Shown here: in pieces, positions 42,736-52,386 of the stretch
How positions within the stretch are numbered: position 1 is the stretch's first letter
Layout of the letters: every line of letters begins with the position of its first letter
Assembly (NCBI GenBank): GCA_040506275.1
Contig: JBEVXD010000001.1
Location: 856,601-920,600 of the forward strand
DNA: 64,000 nucleotides
Source: Thiodiazotropha sp040506275
Lineage (GTDB): Bacteria; Pseudomonadota; Gammaproteobacteria; Chromatiales; Chromatiaceae
Direction of reading: 5' to 3'
The notes under the pieces: model-generated
Told to the model about the DNA's origin: nothing
Seen by the model: only the letters and a program-made list of their open reading frames with translations
The model's database searches: none
Program-made: the position numbers and the translations under genes

Positions 42736-43650
42736 TTATCTGGCTGAAATCAGATTCAGTGGAAATCCGCCGCCTCCGAGCAGATTTGCACCACCGCCGC
42801 CTAACAGACTGGACAGATGAGATAGAGGGTTGAACATATCCAAGCCCCCACCGATCTTATCATTACCCGGTCCACCGGAAATATCATCGCAGCCTCTACC
42901 ACCTTTGATGTTGTCATCGCCACATCCACCTGAGATGGTGTCATTGCCTCTTCCGCCTCTGATGCGATCATCTCCGTGGCCGCCCCAAATGTTATCATCT
43001 CCCCGGCCACCACGAATATTATCGTTGCCACAACCACCAGAGATCATATCATCGCCTCTGCCACCACTGATGCGGTCATTACCACCGCCACCCCAGATTG
43101 AATCATCGCCTTTACCGCCGCGAATGCAGTCATCGCCTGCGCCGCCAACGATTGTGTCATTACCTCTGCCACCACTGATGCGATCGTTACCTGCACCGCC
43201 CCAGATGGAATCATTACCGTTGCCGCCACGAATACAGTCATCGCCATTACCACCAATGATGGTATCGTTACCATTGCCACCACTAATTTTATCGTTGCCA
43301 TCACCTCCGATAAGTGTTTCATCACCGGACCCACCACGAAGGGTGTCATTTCCATTACCGCCATTAATGGTTACATTGTTCGCAGGACCGCAAAGTTGCT
43401 GACCTGTCATGGTGATACGGTCGTTACCATTGCCTCCGCGAATTTCAAGATTTTGTGCCTCTTCAGCGGTGAAGTGGTAACTCTCTTTGCCATTTACACA
43501 AACATCAACAGAACCGTCAAAGTTAGTATGAGCGTTGATTTTGTCATTACCATTTCCAGCATCAAGTACAGTTTTGTCGCAACCACGTGTTACTGAAGTA
43601 TCATTGTTAGGGTTTGGGCATCCACATTGAGTGGCATTCATTGATGTCAT
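42736..43650 (-). CDS. RTX-repeat calcium-binding protein beside the T3SS
   Basis: The 304-residue protein has an N-terminal non-repeat part (1-100) with several Cys and a beta-roll domain of about 19 nonapeptides GGxGxDxIx (about 97-268). A Gly-rich tail ends it. Residues 123-230 form three 36-residue super-repeats of four nonapeptides, always ending DSIWGG or DNIWGG and the next unit. RTX proteins usually leave by type I secretion, but no such genes are near. It has no signal peptide. Its leader shares sequence with the 62746-62976 gene. A T3SS-linked secreted protein is possible; unproven. Confidence 0.8.
   Translation of the reverse strand: MTSMNATQCGCPNPNNDTSVTRGCDKTVLDAGNGNDKINAHTNFDGSVDVCVNGKESYHFTAEEAQNLEIRGGNGNDRITMTGQQLCGPANNVTINGGNGNDTLRGGSGDETLIGGDGNDKISGGNGNDTIIGGNGDDCIRGGNGNDSIWGGAGNDRISGGRGNDTIVGGAGDDCIRGGKGDDSIWGGGGNDRISGGRGDDMISGGCGNDNIRGGRGDDNIWGGHGDDRIRGGRGNDTISGGCGDDNIKGGRGCDDISGGPGNDKIGGGLDMFNPLSHLSSLLGGGGANLLGGGGFPLNLISAR
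42961..43284 (-). repeat. 108-bp coding super-repeat, three copies
   Basis: Codons 123-158, 159-194 and 195-230 of the RTX gene repeat the order SGG(N/R)GNDTI, GGxGDDCI-like, RGGxGxDSIWGG and GNDRI. This means duplication of a four-nonapeptide unit rather than of single nonapeptides. The third copy is more diverged. Confidence 0.7.
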
Positions 43651-43764
43651 TTTACTTTCTCCATGTAAAAGAACCTATAAAGTAATGAGAAATCCTGTTT
43701 ACCTGAACGGAATTACTCACAACTTATTCAACAGGAGAGAAGTGATGTACGCTAGCTATGAATT

Positions 43765-43778
43765 ACCCTAGCTAGGGT
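43765..43778. promoter_or_regulatory. Palindrome ACCCTAGCTAGGGT upstream of the RTX gene
   Basis: A perfect 14-bp palindrome lies between fliO and the RTX gene, about 115 bases before the RTX start. Half of it (AGCTAGGGT) recurs at 63059-63067 before the 76-residue gene. Possible binding site of a dimeric regulator. Confidence 0.4.
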
Positions 43779-43845
43779 TAGTATGTATATTAAATGGCCG
43801 AAATTTGTTGTGGACAAGCCAATATATGGAGGTCAGGTCATATGC

Positions 43846-44139
43846 TTATTCTGAGTGGACTTCTTCTGTAGCCGAATCCAAAGAGACAGATTTTGGCAAT
43901 TTATCCAGCAAACTCATACCACCAGCTGTAATACCTACCAGATACTCACTATCTCGATATGACAAGACTACAACACGTTCACGTGAGCCGACAGGAAGAG
44001 TTAACAGTAGATTGATTCGGTCAACACCATTTTGACTGGTGTGGAAACCCTTTAACGCTTTGATAAATAGCCAGGCGAGGGCGATAACCACTACTAACGC
44101 CATTAGTGTAAAAAGAACTTCTTGTACGTAATCTTCCAT
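43846..44139 (-). CDS. fliO: FliO-like export-apparatus assembly protein
   Basis: The 97 residues have a single transmembrane helix (about 8-30). The FliO core LLLTLPVGSRERVVVLSYRDSEYLVGITAGGMSLLDKLP follows across two strands (about 45-83). FliO helps build the FliP (SctR) ring in flagella and is normally missing from non-flagellar T3SS. Here it begins 2 bases after sctU on the same strand, with no flagellar genes in view, so it most likely serves this T3SS. Confidence 0.85.
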   Translation of the reverse strand: MEDYVQEVLFTLMALVVVIALAWLFIKALKGFHTSQNGVDRINLLLTLPVGSRERVVVLSYRDSEYLVGITAGGMSLLDKLPKSVSLDSATEEVHSE

Positions 44140-44141
44140 AT

Positions 44142-45299
44142 TTATATTGTAGATTCTTCCGGATAGCGGGTTAAATCCTCTCCTGGTGGTACTAATGACT
44201 GAGAATTATCATCGTCATCGACCTGATCTTTTGAGATTTGCTCTCTTACCTGCTTTGCCCACAGTATCACCTCAGCCATGACATCAAACAAATCGCTGGG
44301 TATGATATCCCCCTCGTTAGCATCTGAATAGAGTGTACGAGCCAATTCTACATTTCGTAAAATCGGAACATGAGACTCTTCTGCTGCTTCGCGCATAGCT
44401 CTTGCTACAAGGTCTTCACCCTTGGCTGCTATTTTTGGAACTGGAGTTTTATCTCGATCATAGTCAAGAGCAATAGCTAAATGAGTTGGGTTAACCAAAA
44501 TCACATTGGCTGACCTGGCGGCTTCAGATGCACTTTGCTGGGACCATTCCTGATGCGCTTGTCTGCGTTGCTGTTTGATCATGGGGTCGCCTTCGTTTTC
44601 TTTGTGCTCCTGCTTGATATCCCTCATGCTCATTCGTAACTTTTTGATATACGAATAACGTTGATAACCTGCGTCTAGTATCGCAATAAACGAAAAGATG
44701 CCAACTGACCAGATCAAAAGACTCAATAGCATACCCCAGAATGTCGATCCAATCATTGATGTCATACCTTGTGGTAGTTTAATAAGATCAGGTAGTGAGG
44801 TGATAAGGATAAAATAGCCAATTACAAAAAGTAGTGCAGTCTTAGCAATGGATTTGAATACCTCTACAAGGTTGTCCATGCTGAACATCTTTTTTAAACC
44901 AGATGCAGGATTAAGATGATCCATTTTGGGCTTAACTTTTTCAAAAGTTATTACAGGACCGGCTTGAAGAAACTCAACCAGTGTACCTATAATGGCAGCT
45001 GGAATGATCAACAAAGCGGTTAACTCTAATAGAGTGTAATAAGATTCCATTCCTATTTGGTTCAGCAGATAGAAGAAGTCACTCGATTGTCCCGCATTTA
45101 AAAGTGTTATAGAAACCAAAGCGGACATACGATCTATGATGTAAAAAAGACTCGCACCGAGTAATACGATCCAGAGAATCATAACGCCTGTGCTGGATAT
45201 ATCCTTGCTTTTTGATACATCGCCTTTTTTTCGTGCGTCCTTGAGTTTTTTAGGTGTAGGCTTCTCAGTCTTGTCACCACTATCATTTTTATCCGCCAT
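44142..45299 (-). CDS. sctU: T3SS export-gate switch protein SctU (FlhB family)
   Basis: SctU changes substrate specificity of the export gate after self-cleavage. The 385 residues begin GDKTEKPTPKKLKDARKKGDVSKSKD, the usual FlhB/SctU start. Four membrane helices (about 38-58, 88-110, 152-170, 185-207) follow. The autocleavage site NPTH is at 270-273. An acidic tail ends the protein. It is transcribed opposite to the main T3SS operon and looks richer in GC than sctV-sctT. Confidence 0.93.
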   Translation of the reverse strand: MADKNDSGDKTEKPTPKKLKDARKKGDVSKSKDISSTGVMILWIVLLGASLFYIIDRMSALVSITLLNAGQSSDFFYLLNQIGMESYYTLLELTALLIIPAAIIGTLVEFLQAGPVITFEKVKPKMDHLNPASGLKKMFSMDNLVEVFKSIAKTALLFVIGYFILITSLPDLIKLPQGMTSMIGSTFWGMLLSLLIWSVGIFSFIAILDAGYQRYSYIKKLRMSMRDIKQEHKENEGDPMIKQQRRQAHQEWSQQSASEAARSANVILVNPTHLAIALDYDRDKTPVPKIAAKGEDLVARAMREAAEESHVPILRNVELARTLYSDANEGDIIPSDLFDVMAEVILWAKQVREQISKDQVDDDDNSQSLVPPGEDLTRYPEESTI

Positions 45300-45890
45300 A
45301 GATGCTTCCGATGCATTAATTTGGTACTACAAATCACTTAATATTTTATTACTATATGGAGCTTGTTTGATTTCGGATTAGGATACCGTGTCCATTGGTA
45401 TAAGGGAATATATCTAAGTCGAATAATCATACTGTTTATAATTAAATATCGTTTGATGACTGGATCTATAAAAACATAAATTAATAACATTGTTTAGTTA
45501 CGCATTGGATAATTTGAATGCAAGTCTATCCATTGCGCGTCAATATTACGTCATTTAATTATTATATTCTGTATATGTAAGATTTGTGGGCATTTTCTTA
45601 GACCAATTGTGGTATAATTCCTATGTCATTGATGATGTAATTATGATTGAATTGCTTTCCGAAGTGAGTGCAAATAGCAAAAAGATTATAAATGGTGGAT
45701 GGTCGAATGCCATGTATTTTATTTTGCTGGTAGCATCGATAATGAAATATCGACGACTGTGTGATGCTCTTCTCACTACAGAAAAAACAGGTATGAAATC
45801 TGTCACGTTGTAGTAATGTTTAGTACTTAATATCACCTGCCTTAGCAAACAGGATTTGGTGACTAGGATGACCGCGTCAAAGGAAGGAAT
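45300..45890. other. Divergent control region of the T3SS
   Basis: There are 590 AT-rich bases between sctU and the transglycosylase gene. A possible 56-codon frame (ATG at 45643 to a stop at 45813) lacks a ribosome site and family resemblance, so I do not call it a gene. TATAAT near 45613 could be a -10 box. Presumably it holds the promoters for both T3SS units. Confidence 0.4.
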
Positions 45891-46631
45891 ATGAGACATG
45901 ATGTCTTTAGAGTTTTGGCTATATTTATGGCTATAACTTCAGTAAATACCGCTAGCAGTTCTTCTAACCTGTTTCCAAATAACGCTGTTGTCTCAAACAG
46001 TCTGGAATTCCATCTTCCTGTAGGATATCTGGAGTCAAATTTTCTGGAATCCTCTCCTATCGAATCTCAACATTTGGAACTATATGATAAACAGGATGCT
46101 GAGATGTCAGTCAATTCTGACACCATTTCAAATAAGATAAATAGCGAAATAAGAAAAGAAGAAAATATCAATTCAACACTATCCTACGATCAAAGAGTCA
46201 AGTATTCAGTACCAAATCACCAGTTTGTAGAAGATATTTTTATTGTTTCTGAAGAGTATAATATTGACCCACTTCTACTACATGCAATTGCTGAAGCCGA
46301 GTCGTCCTTTAACGCTAAAGCAGTATCAAAAGCTGGTGCACAAGGTCTTATGCAGGTAATGCCAGATACTGCTAGACGTTTTGGAATGCAGAATCCAGAT
46401 TATGAGTTATTCAATCCAATCAGCAATCTAAGAGTTAGCTCAAATTATATTCGAGCTTTACATAAGTTATTTGGAAATAATATTCCTTTAATACTTGCCG
46501 CTTACAATGCGGGTGAAAATGCAGTGATTAGATATGGTTACAATATTCCACCATACAAAGAGACAGAAAACTACGTAGATAAAGTAATGAAGCGCTACCT
46601 TGAATTAAAAGAAAAGTCGTATCAGTTATAA
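45891..46631 (+). CDS. T3SS-associated lytic transglycosylase
   Basis: The 246-residue protein has a signal peptide (VLAIFMAITSVNTASSSS), a low-complexity linker and a C-terminal SLT domain. The catalytic Glu is in AIAEAESSFNAKAVSKAGAQGLMQVMPDTARRFGM, and AAYNAGENAV is the closing motif. Such enzymes (IpgF/EtgA type) open peptidoglycan for the injectisome. It has a strong ribosome site and lies 22 bases before sctV, so it is the first gene of the operon. Confidence 0.9.
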   Translation: MRHDVFRVLAIFMAITSVNTASSSSNLFPNNAVVSNSLEFHLPVGYLESNFLESSPIESQHLELYDKQDAEMSVNSDTISNKINSEIRKEENINSTLSYDQRVKYSVPNHQFVEDIFIVSEEYNIDPLLLHAIAEAESSFNAKAVSKAGAQGLMQVMPDTARRFGMQNPDYELFNPISNLRVSSNYIRALHKLFGNNIPLILAAYNAGENAVIRYGYNIPPYKETENYVDKVMKRYLELKEKSYQL

Positions 46632-46653
46632 TCATAAGATATAGAATTATATA

Positions 46654-48624
46654 ATGAGTATACAAGCATTTCTACAATCAGAAAAAGAGACAAGCGGAGG
46701 TATTCTATCCAATGTTAGTGATCTTTTTCTTGCAGTAGGAATTGTAGCGATTATTGCATTGATGGTGTTGCCACTGCCGTTAATTGTTCTTGATTCATTA
46801 GTTGCAATTAATATTGTTGTTGGCTTGTTATTGGTATTGATGGGAGTGTATATAACATCACCATTACAATTTTCAGTATTTCCGAGTGTATTGTTAATCA
46901 GCACTTTATATAGACTTGCACTCTCTGTAGCGACGACACGAATGATTCTTCTACATGGTGATGCGGGACATATTATTGATACTTTTGGCAATATGGTTGC
47001 AGGTGGAAATATTGTTGTTGGACTGGTTGTCTTTTTGATTATCACACTTGTACAGTTTATTGTAATTGCAAAGGGGGCAGAGAGAGTCGCCGAAGTCGCA
47101 GCAAGATTTACTCTGGATGCAATGCCAGGAAAGCAATTGTCAATTGATTCTGACCTTAGATCTGGATTGCTTGATAAAGATGAAGCAAAGCGTAAACGTA
47201 GAGAGATAGAGTTGGAGAGTAAGCTACATGGCAGTATGGATGGTGCCATGAAATTTGTAAAAGGTGATGCCATTGCAGGAATTGTTATTATTATAATAAA
47301 TCTGATTGGTGGTCTCGCTATAGGTGTTTTGCAGTTGGATATGGAAATGAGTGCAGCAATGGCAAAGTACTCTATTTTAACTGTAGGTGACGGTATGGTT
47401 GCACAAATTCCTGCGCTGCTTGGTGCTATGTCTGCTGGTCTTATTGTGACAAGAGCAACTGACGAGGAGTCTGACAGACACCTTGGAGATTCAATTCAGA
47501 AGCAGTTGACCGCAATACCTAGAGTTTCATTGGTTGCAGGTGGCTTGTGTATCCTACTTGCACTAGTTCCAGGGTTTCCCAGTGGGGTGTTTATAGTAAT
47601 AGGTCTTGTACTGCTTATCTCTGGTGCGTTACTTGTACCATTTTGGAAATCAAAGATTGAAAAAGTAACTAAGCCTACTTTTGAAGTGATCTTGAGTAGT
47701 AAAGAATCTACAGGTAGTAAGGAGAAAGTAGTTAATCCTATCTATGAAGTAAAACCTGCGGTACCACTACTTTTACAACTACCTAAAGAAATATCCGAAA
47801 CTGATGAAAGTAATAACCTGATTTTTGAAATTGAAAATATTGTTAATGAATATCAGGTGGACATAGGTGTTCTTTTACCAAAAGTTAATATCCATTGGTA
47901 TGGCGATATATCAATGGGTTGGAAACTATTAGCTTATGAAGTGCCTATAACGAGTAATAGCATAGGTACGCCAGAAGATTTATCAAATATACCTGAACAA
48001 ATACGTAATGCACTACGTAAAAATATAACTCTTTTTCTTGGTTTGCAAGAAACGAGTACCATGTTGACTCAATTAACTGCTGATATACCAGATATAATAA
48101 AAGAAGTCCTTCGAATTGTACCAATGCAGTCATTAGCGACTATTTTAAGAAATTTGTTAGAGGAAGAAATTCCGATAAGGAATCTAAGAGGTATTCTGGA
48201 AGCGTTAATAGAGACAGGACAACATGAAAAAGATATAAATAATCTTACCGAATATTCTAGAATTGCTCTACGTAGACAGATTACCTATCGTTATGCACCA
48301 AATGGAGTACTGCACTCAGTCATACTCAGTCCAGAGCTTGAAGAGAAATTATTACAATCAATACGAGTAACCTCTGGTGTTGTACAAATGTCATTACAAC
48401 CTCAAGAAGCTGAAAAAATAGTGAGTAGTATTATCTCTTCTTTAGAGAAAAACAATCCCGTTGCAATTATAACATCTGTTCAAATACGTCGACATGTTAG
48501 GAAAATGATTGAGAGTTTATCTTTCGAAACTCCCGTACTATCACACAATGAATTATTACCCACGATTAAAATAGATGTTCTGGATAGTATTACTGTACCC
48601 GATGTGCTGTTAGAAGCCGTCTAA
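46654..48624 (+). CDS. sctV: T3SS export-gate protein SctV (FlhA family)
   Basis: The 656 residues have an N-terminal membrane half with about eight helices and the conserved cytoplasmic loop KRKRREIELESKLHGSMDGAMKFVKGDAIAG (near 180-210). A large cytoplasmic domain (about 350-656) forms a nonameric ring. It works with SctRSTU in protein export across the inner membrane. It is clearly AT-rich compared with the nif genes. Confidence 0.96.
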   Translation: MSIQAFLQSEKETSGGILSNVSDLFLAVGIVAIIALMVLPLPLIVLDSLVAINIVVGLLLVLMGVYITSPLQFSVFPSVLLISTLYRLALSVATTRMILLHGDAGHIIDTFGNMVAGGNIVVGLVVFLIITLVQFIVIAKGAERVAEVAARFTLDAMPGKQLSIDSDLRSGLLDKDEAKRKRREIELESKLHGSMDGAMKFVKGDAIAGIVIIIINLIGGLAIGVLQLDMEMSAAMAKYSILTVGDGMVAQIPALLGAMSAGLIVTRATDEESDRHLGDSIQKQLTAIPRVSLVAGGLCILLALVPGFPSGVFIVIGLVLLISGALLVPFWKSKIEKVTKPTFEVILSSKESTGSKEKVVNPIYEVKPAVPLLLQLPKEISETDESNNLIFEIENIVNEYQVDIGVLLPKVNIHWYGDISMGWKLLAYEVPITSNSIGTPEDLSNIPEQIRNALRKNITLFLGLQETSTMLTQLTADIPDIIKEVLRIVPMQSLATILRNLLEEEIPIRNLRGILEALIETGQHEKDINNLTEYSRIALRRQITYRYAPNGVLHSVILSPELEEKLLQSIRVTSGVVQMSLQPQEAEKIVSSIISSLEKNNPVAIITSVQIRRHVRKMIESLSFETPVLSHNELLPTIKIDVLDSITVPDVLLEAV

Positions 48625-48646
48625 ATATACATATGGAATAGACTAA

Positions 48647-50479
48647 GTGATTTTAAATAAAAGAATTTGGTTACGTTATCTGGTATTTGTTAATTTAATG
48701 CTTATTACTAGCGTATGCTTCTCATCCTATACCCCGAATATGGATAAGAACATAACAATTATAGCCAGAGAGCAGCCTATTAATTTATTTCTACGTGAAT
48801 TATTTGGTCAATTAGCTATACCTGTTGTTATAGATGGTTCTGTTACTGGTATGGTTAATGGAAGTTTTGAAAATACATCAGCAAAAAATATATTTAATGA
48901 TCTTTCAAAATCATTTGGTCTCGTAAAGTATTATGATGGTGCCGTTCTATATATATATACCTCTAACAATATAACCAGAAGAATTATTCCAGTCTCTGGA
49001 TCAATATCAAAAAGAATTGTACGTGCCGCACAAAAACTACAACTAACAGATACTAAAAATAGTATTCACAAGGCAGTTGAGGGTGGTTTAGTTGTGACAG
49101 GCACTAAAAGATTTATTGAACAAATTGATGAACTTGTGTACGCAGCAAAAATTGGTTTAAAGAACTATGAACCACCAGTAGGTTTTAAAGTATTCTATTT
49201 AAAGTACGCTTGGGCCCAAGATGTATCAATGACTTTTGCAGGTAAACAGGTTGTTATACCTGGCGTCGCTACTATTTTAAAACAATTACTTGAGGAATCA
49301 CCACTGATTATACATTCAGGTGGTTCTCAAGAAAGTCTGATTAACCCAACAGTTCCAGGATTACGAGGTCAAGGACTTAACAGCATAGGTAATTCTGAAC
49401 GAGTCGGTATTCCAGATAATAAAGATTTGATTTCAATTGAGTCACGACAACCCATATATAAACAAAACACCCTTCAACCTCAAAATGTATTAGCTAATCG
49501 TTCAAAAGTACGTATACAAGCAGATCCTAGATTAAACGCAATTATTATAAGAGACTCACCAGATCGTATGGCTAGATACAAATCTTTGATTGAGTCACTG
49601 GATATCGAACCACAAATGCTTGAAATTGAAGCAACGATTATTGATATAAACACTGACAAGTTAAAAGAGCTTGGTATAAATTGGCGATGGCAGAATAATG
49701 ACGATGAAGTTCTATTTGGTAGTGGCAATGAAGATAGTGATACAGCACTGAATACAACGGGTACGATTACTCCATTTGGAAAAGGTGGGTTTATATCATT
49801 CGTGCTCGGTGACAATGCAAATTTCATTGGTAGAATTAATGCCTTAGAGTCTAATGGTGCTGCAAATATTGTCTCTAGACCTCATGTACTTACACTTTCT
49901 AATGTTGAAGCAATATTTGATACCAGTTCTACCTTTTTTGTAAGAATAGCTGGTAGGGAAGAAGTAGATCTCTTTAATGTGTCTGTAGGAACATCACTCA
50001 GAGTAACGCCTCATGTCTTTAAAGATAATGGTAAAGCTAAGATAAAATTGTTAGTAACCATTGAAGATGGACAACAGGTACCAGAAGCTGAGGTAGATAA
50101 TATACCAGTGATAAGTAGATCTGCTATAAATACGCAGGCACTTATTGAAGCAGGTGAGAGTGTTCTAATTGGCGGTCTGGTTAGGGAAGTTACACGTGAT
50201 AAAGAGAATAAGATACCTTTGCTTGGTGATATCCCCATAATGGGTAATTTATTTAAAACAACCAATAAGCAAAAAACGCGGATTGAAAGAATATTTTTAA
50301 TTTCTCCTAAGCTTGCAGTACATAAGTTAACTGAAAGAAATAAAAGAAAACTTTCAAATAGTGACATTGAGATTGATGTGAAACATAAAGATAAAGAACT
50401 CAATAATGAAAAAGAAGTTATACGAGTAAATGACAAAGAAGTAAAAAAAGAATCATGGCAGATAGTTTTGGATTTGTAA
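48647..50479 (+). CDS. sctC: T3SS outer-membrane secretin SctC
   Basis: The 610-residue protein starts with GTG at 48647 (no ATG is available upstream). A signal peptide (about 10-27), N0/N1/N3 ring domains (35-330) and a C-terminal secretin domain ending KIPLLGDIPIMGNLFK and IERIFLISPKL follow. The extra charged tail after the secretin domain may be the S-domain, but no pilotin gene is seen. The 22-base gap after sctV fits one transcript. Confidence 0.93.
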   Translation: MILNKRIWLRYLVFVNLMLITSVCFSSYTPNMDKNITIIAREQPINLFLRELFGQLAIPVVIDGSVTGMVNGSFENTSAKNIFNDLSKSFGLVKYYDGAVLYIYTSNNITRRIIPVSGSISKRIVRAAQKLQLTDTKNSIHKAVEGGLVVTGTKRFIEQIDELVYAAKIGLKNYEPPVGFKVFYLKYAWAQDVSMTFAGKQVVIPGVATILKQLLEESPLIIHSGGSQESLINPTVPGLRGQGLNSIGNSERVGIPDNKDLISIESRQPIYKQNTLQPQNVLANRSKVRIQADPRLNAIIIRDSPDRMARYKSLIESLDIEPQMLEIEATIIDINTDKLKELGINWRWQNNDDEVLFGSGNEDSDTALNTTGTITPFGKGGFISFVLGDNANFIGRINALESNGAANIVSRPHVLTLSNVEAIFDTSSTFFVRIAGREEVDLFNVSVGTSLRVTPHVFKDNGKAKIKLLVTIEDGQQVPEAEVDNIPVISRSAINTQALIEAGESVLIGGLVREVTRDKENKIPLLGDIPIMGNLFKTTNKQKTRIERIFLISPKLAVHKLTERNKRKLSNSDIEIDVKHKDKELNNEKEVIRVNDKEVKKESWQIVLDL

Positions 50480-50526
50480 TTAGTATTACATTTATCTGTG
50501 AATAATATCTTGAGTAGTTATATCGT

Positions 50527-51618
50527 ATGCAAACGGCTTCGGAAATAGAAATGATTGTTTTGACTGGCGAACAAGCTGGTGCCAGACGATTACTTGATAA
50601 TAATACAACGTTTACGATTTCGGGAAATATGGATACCGATGTGGTTTTTAGGGATCCAAACATAGTTAATGAAAGAGTTAATCTTATAACAAAAGATAGT
50701 GAAGTATTCATACAAGTTTTATCTGGAAATATTGAAGTACAAGGAAAATTAGTTACTAGTGGTGATCTCGTAAAAGTACAAGAATATGCAAAAGTAAAGA
50801 TAGGAGAAACGACTTTTTCATGTGCTAATAACTTAAATGCTTCCTGGAGAGATATTGTTGATTATGTGTCAAAATATGAGGTAAACAACAACTCAAACAA
50901 TAAACTATCAGCTCTACGTAACCCATATTCATTAATATTACTATTTTTGCTCATAACTGCATTATCAGTAATTGTAGCTTATGTTTATTTCAATAAACAG
51001 AATGCAAATATTATTTCAACTATCTCCAGTAAGGAAATAGTATCAAGCTATTTAAATGAGCAAAATTATAAATCACTTTCTATTAATGAAAATGAAGCTG
51101 GTCAATTGATAATTGCAGGTTTTCTTATGACTAATAAAGAACTTTCAAACGTAGAGTCATATATAGACACTATCGACATTCCAATCTTACTTGATATATC
51201 GACTGGAGATCATCTAGCAGCAGAAGTAAGAGAGCTTTATCGTGTTCACGGAGTTGAAGCTGATGTTAAAGCTTTAAAATCTGATTCCGCAATAGTTACA
51301 ACTATTGATCATGATAAAGAGAAACTAAAAGAATTACAGAATATTGCTCTCTTAGAAATACCAAGCTTGAAAGAATTAGATACTGAATACATTGAAAGTA
51401 AAAAAGAGATTGATACAACAGTTGATACTGCATATTTCGATAAAGAGGATAAGAGGATAACAATGGTAGTTGATGGTGTCCCTGCTTATGTTATGACCCG
51501 GGACAAGTCTAGATACTATGTAGGTGCAATACTACCAACAGGACACAAAATTGTATCAATATTGAACAAAGAAGTGAAACTTGAAAAAGGGGGAATTTAT
51601 ACAACATTAGAGTTCTAA
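50527..51618 (+). CDS. sctD: T3SS inner-membrane ring protein SctD
   Basis: The 363 residues have a cytoplasmic FHA-like domain (about 1-115), one transmembrane helix (133-155) and periplasmic ring-building domains (160-363). Sequence identity in this family is low, so the call rests on topology, length and position after sctC, as in Ysc and Bsc loci. Confidence 0.85.
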   Translation: MQTASEIEMIVLTGEQAGARRLLDNNTTFTISGNMDTDVVFRDPNIVNERVNLITKDSEVFIQVLSGNIEVQGKLVTSGDLVKVQEYAKVKIGETTFSCANNLNASWRDIVDYVSKYEVNNNSNNKLSALRNPYSLILLFLLITALSVIVAYVYFNKQNANIISTISSKEIVSSYLNEQNYKSLSINENEAGQLIIAGFLMTNKELSNVESYIDTIDIPILLDISTGDHLAAEVRELYRVHGVEADVKALKSDSAIVTTIDHDKEKLKELQNIALLEIPSLKELDTEYIESKKEIDTTVDTAYFDKEDKRITMVVDGVPAYVMTRDKSRYYVGAILPTGHKIVSILNKEVKLEKGGIYTTLEF

Positions 51619-51670
51619 ATTCATTTTAAAATCATTATTATGAAATCTACACTATTAAGAGGATATTCCA

Positions 51671-51967
51671 ATGACAATCAATAATAATTTACACGCTTCT
51701 ATGAGTGCAGTCTCTCAAAACGATAGAGACTCTGCTGAAGGTAGTTGGTTTGAAGCAATGGCTGATGCATGGGGTAAAGCATTAGATAATCAAGCATCAA
51801 AAATAGAGACCTTATCTACAGAAATTGGTGATGAAGGTCAGGAAATGCCATCTCAAATAACTCGATTGACAGCTGAGTCATTAAAAATGACTTTTCTTTC
51901 AAATAGTTCACATACAGCACTTAGTAGTCTTGGTAGCTCACTAGAAACAATGGCACGTAAGCAATAG
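51671..51967 (+). CDS. sctF: Putative T3SS needle subunit SctF
   Basis: This 98-residue, mostly alpha-helical, signal-less protein has a central break GDEGQEMPSQ between two helices and a C-terminal helix ending LETMARKQ. The size, helix-turn-helix layout and location between sctD and sctI match needle proteins (YscF/SctF about 80-90 residues). It has an AGAGGA ribosome site. Needle proteins are too short and diverse to be certain from sequence. Confidence 0.6.
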   Translation: MTINNNLHASMSAVSQNDRDSAEGSWFEAMADAWGKALDNQASKIETLSTEIGDEGQEMPSQITRLTAESLKMTFLSNSSHTALSSLGSSLETMARKQ

Positions 51968-51979
51968 GAAATATAAGCT

Positions 51980-52384
51980 ATGGATAATTCCTTTATAACG
52001 CCTATTAGTTCGCTAGAACCATCATATTTAAAACCTACTTCTCAACATGTTGAGATTGGATATGGTGTATCTTTAACTGATATATCTAGTTTTGAAAATA
52101 GTTTAAATAGTGCCAAAGTTAGTAATCTAGAATTGTCAAGAAGTTTGACACCATCTACTACTGAAAAAGCTGTTACAAAACCACTCGATTATATTAACAA
52201 GGAAGCTGAAGAAATTGTTAATTATGCAAAATCTGCTGTTGAAAGTGGTAATGAGTTAACACCCAGTGAGATAGTAATGCTAACTGCTCGAAGTCATGAG
52301 TTTATGTTTCATTGTCAGTTAACGTCCAATATAGCGAATAGAACCTCTGATGGTTTACAACAACTATTTAGACAACAGAGTTAA
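51980..52384 (+). CDS. sctI: Putative T3SS inner-rod protein SctI
   Basis: The 134-residue protein has a variable N-terminus and a C-terminal helix LTARSHEFMFHCQLTSNIANRTSDGLQQLFRQQS. This is the pattern of YscI/SctI proteins, which end in a helix with conserved hydrophobic spacing. It lies 12 bases before sctJ, as in most loci. Confidence 0.75.
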   Translation: MDNSFITPISSLEPSYLKPTSQHVEIGYGVSLTDISSFENSLNSAKVSNLELSRSLTPSTTEKAVTKPLDYINKEAEEIVNYAKSAVESGNELTPSEIVMLTARSHEFMFHCQLTSNIANRTSDGLQQLFRQQS

Positions 52385-52386
52385 GA

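Noticed and set aside
42830..43402. Open frame of 190 codons on the plus strand opposite the RTX gene, Pro/Ser/Leu repeats
   Set aside because: It is the mirror of the nonapeptide-repeat DNA; the minus strand encodes true calcium-binding repeats with a ribosome site.
45621..45899. 92-codon minus-strand and 75-codon plus-strand frames between sctU and the transglycosylase
   Set aside because: They overlap each other, lack ribosome sites and motifs, and fit expected open frames in AT-rich non-coding DNA.
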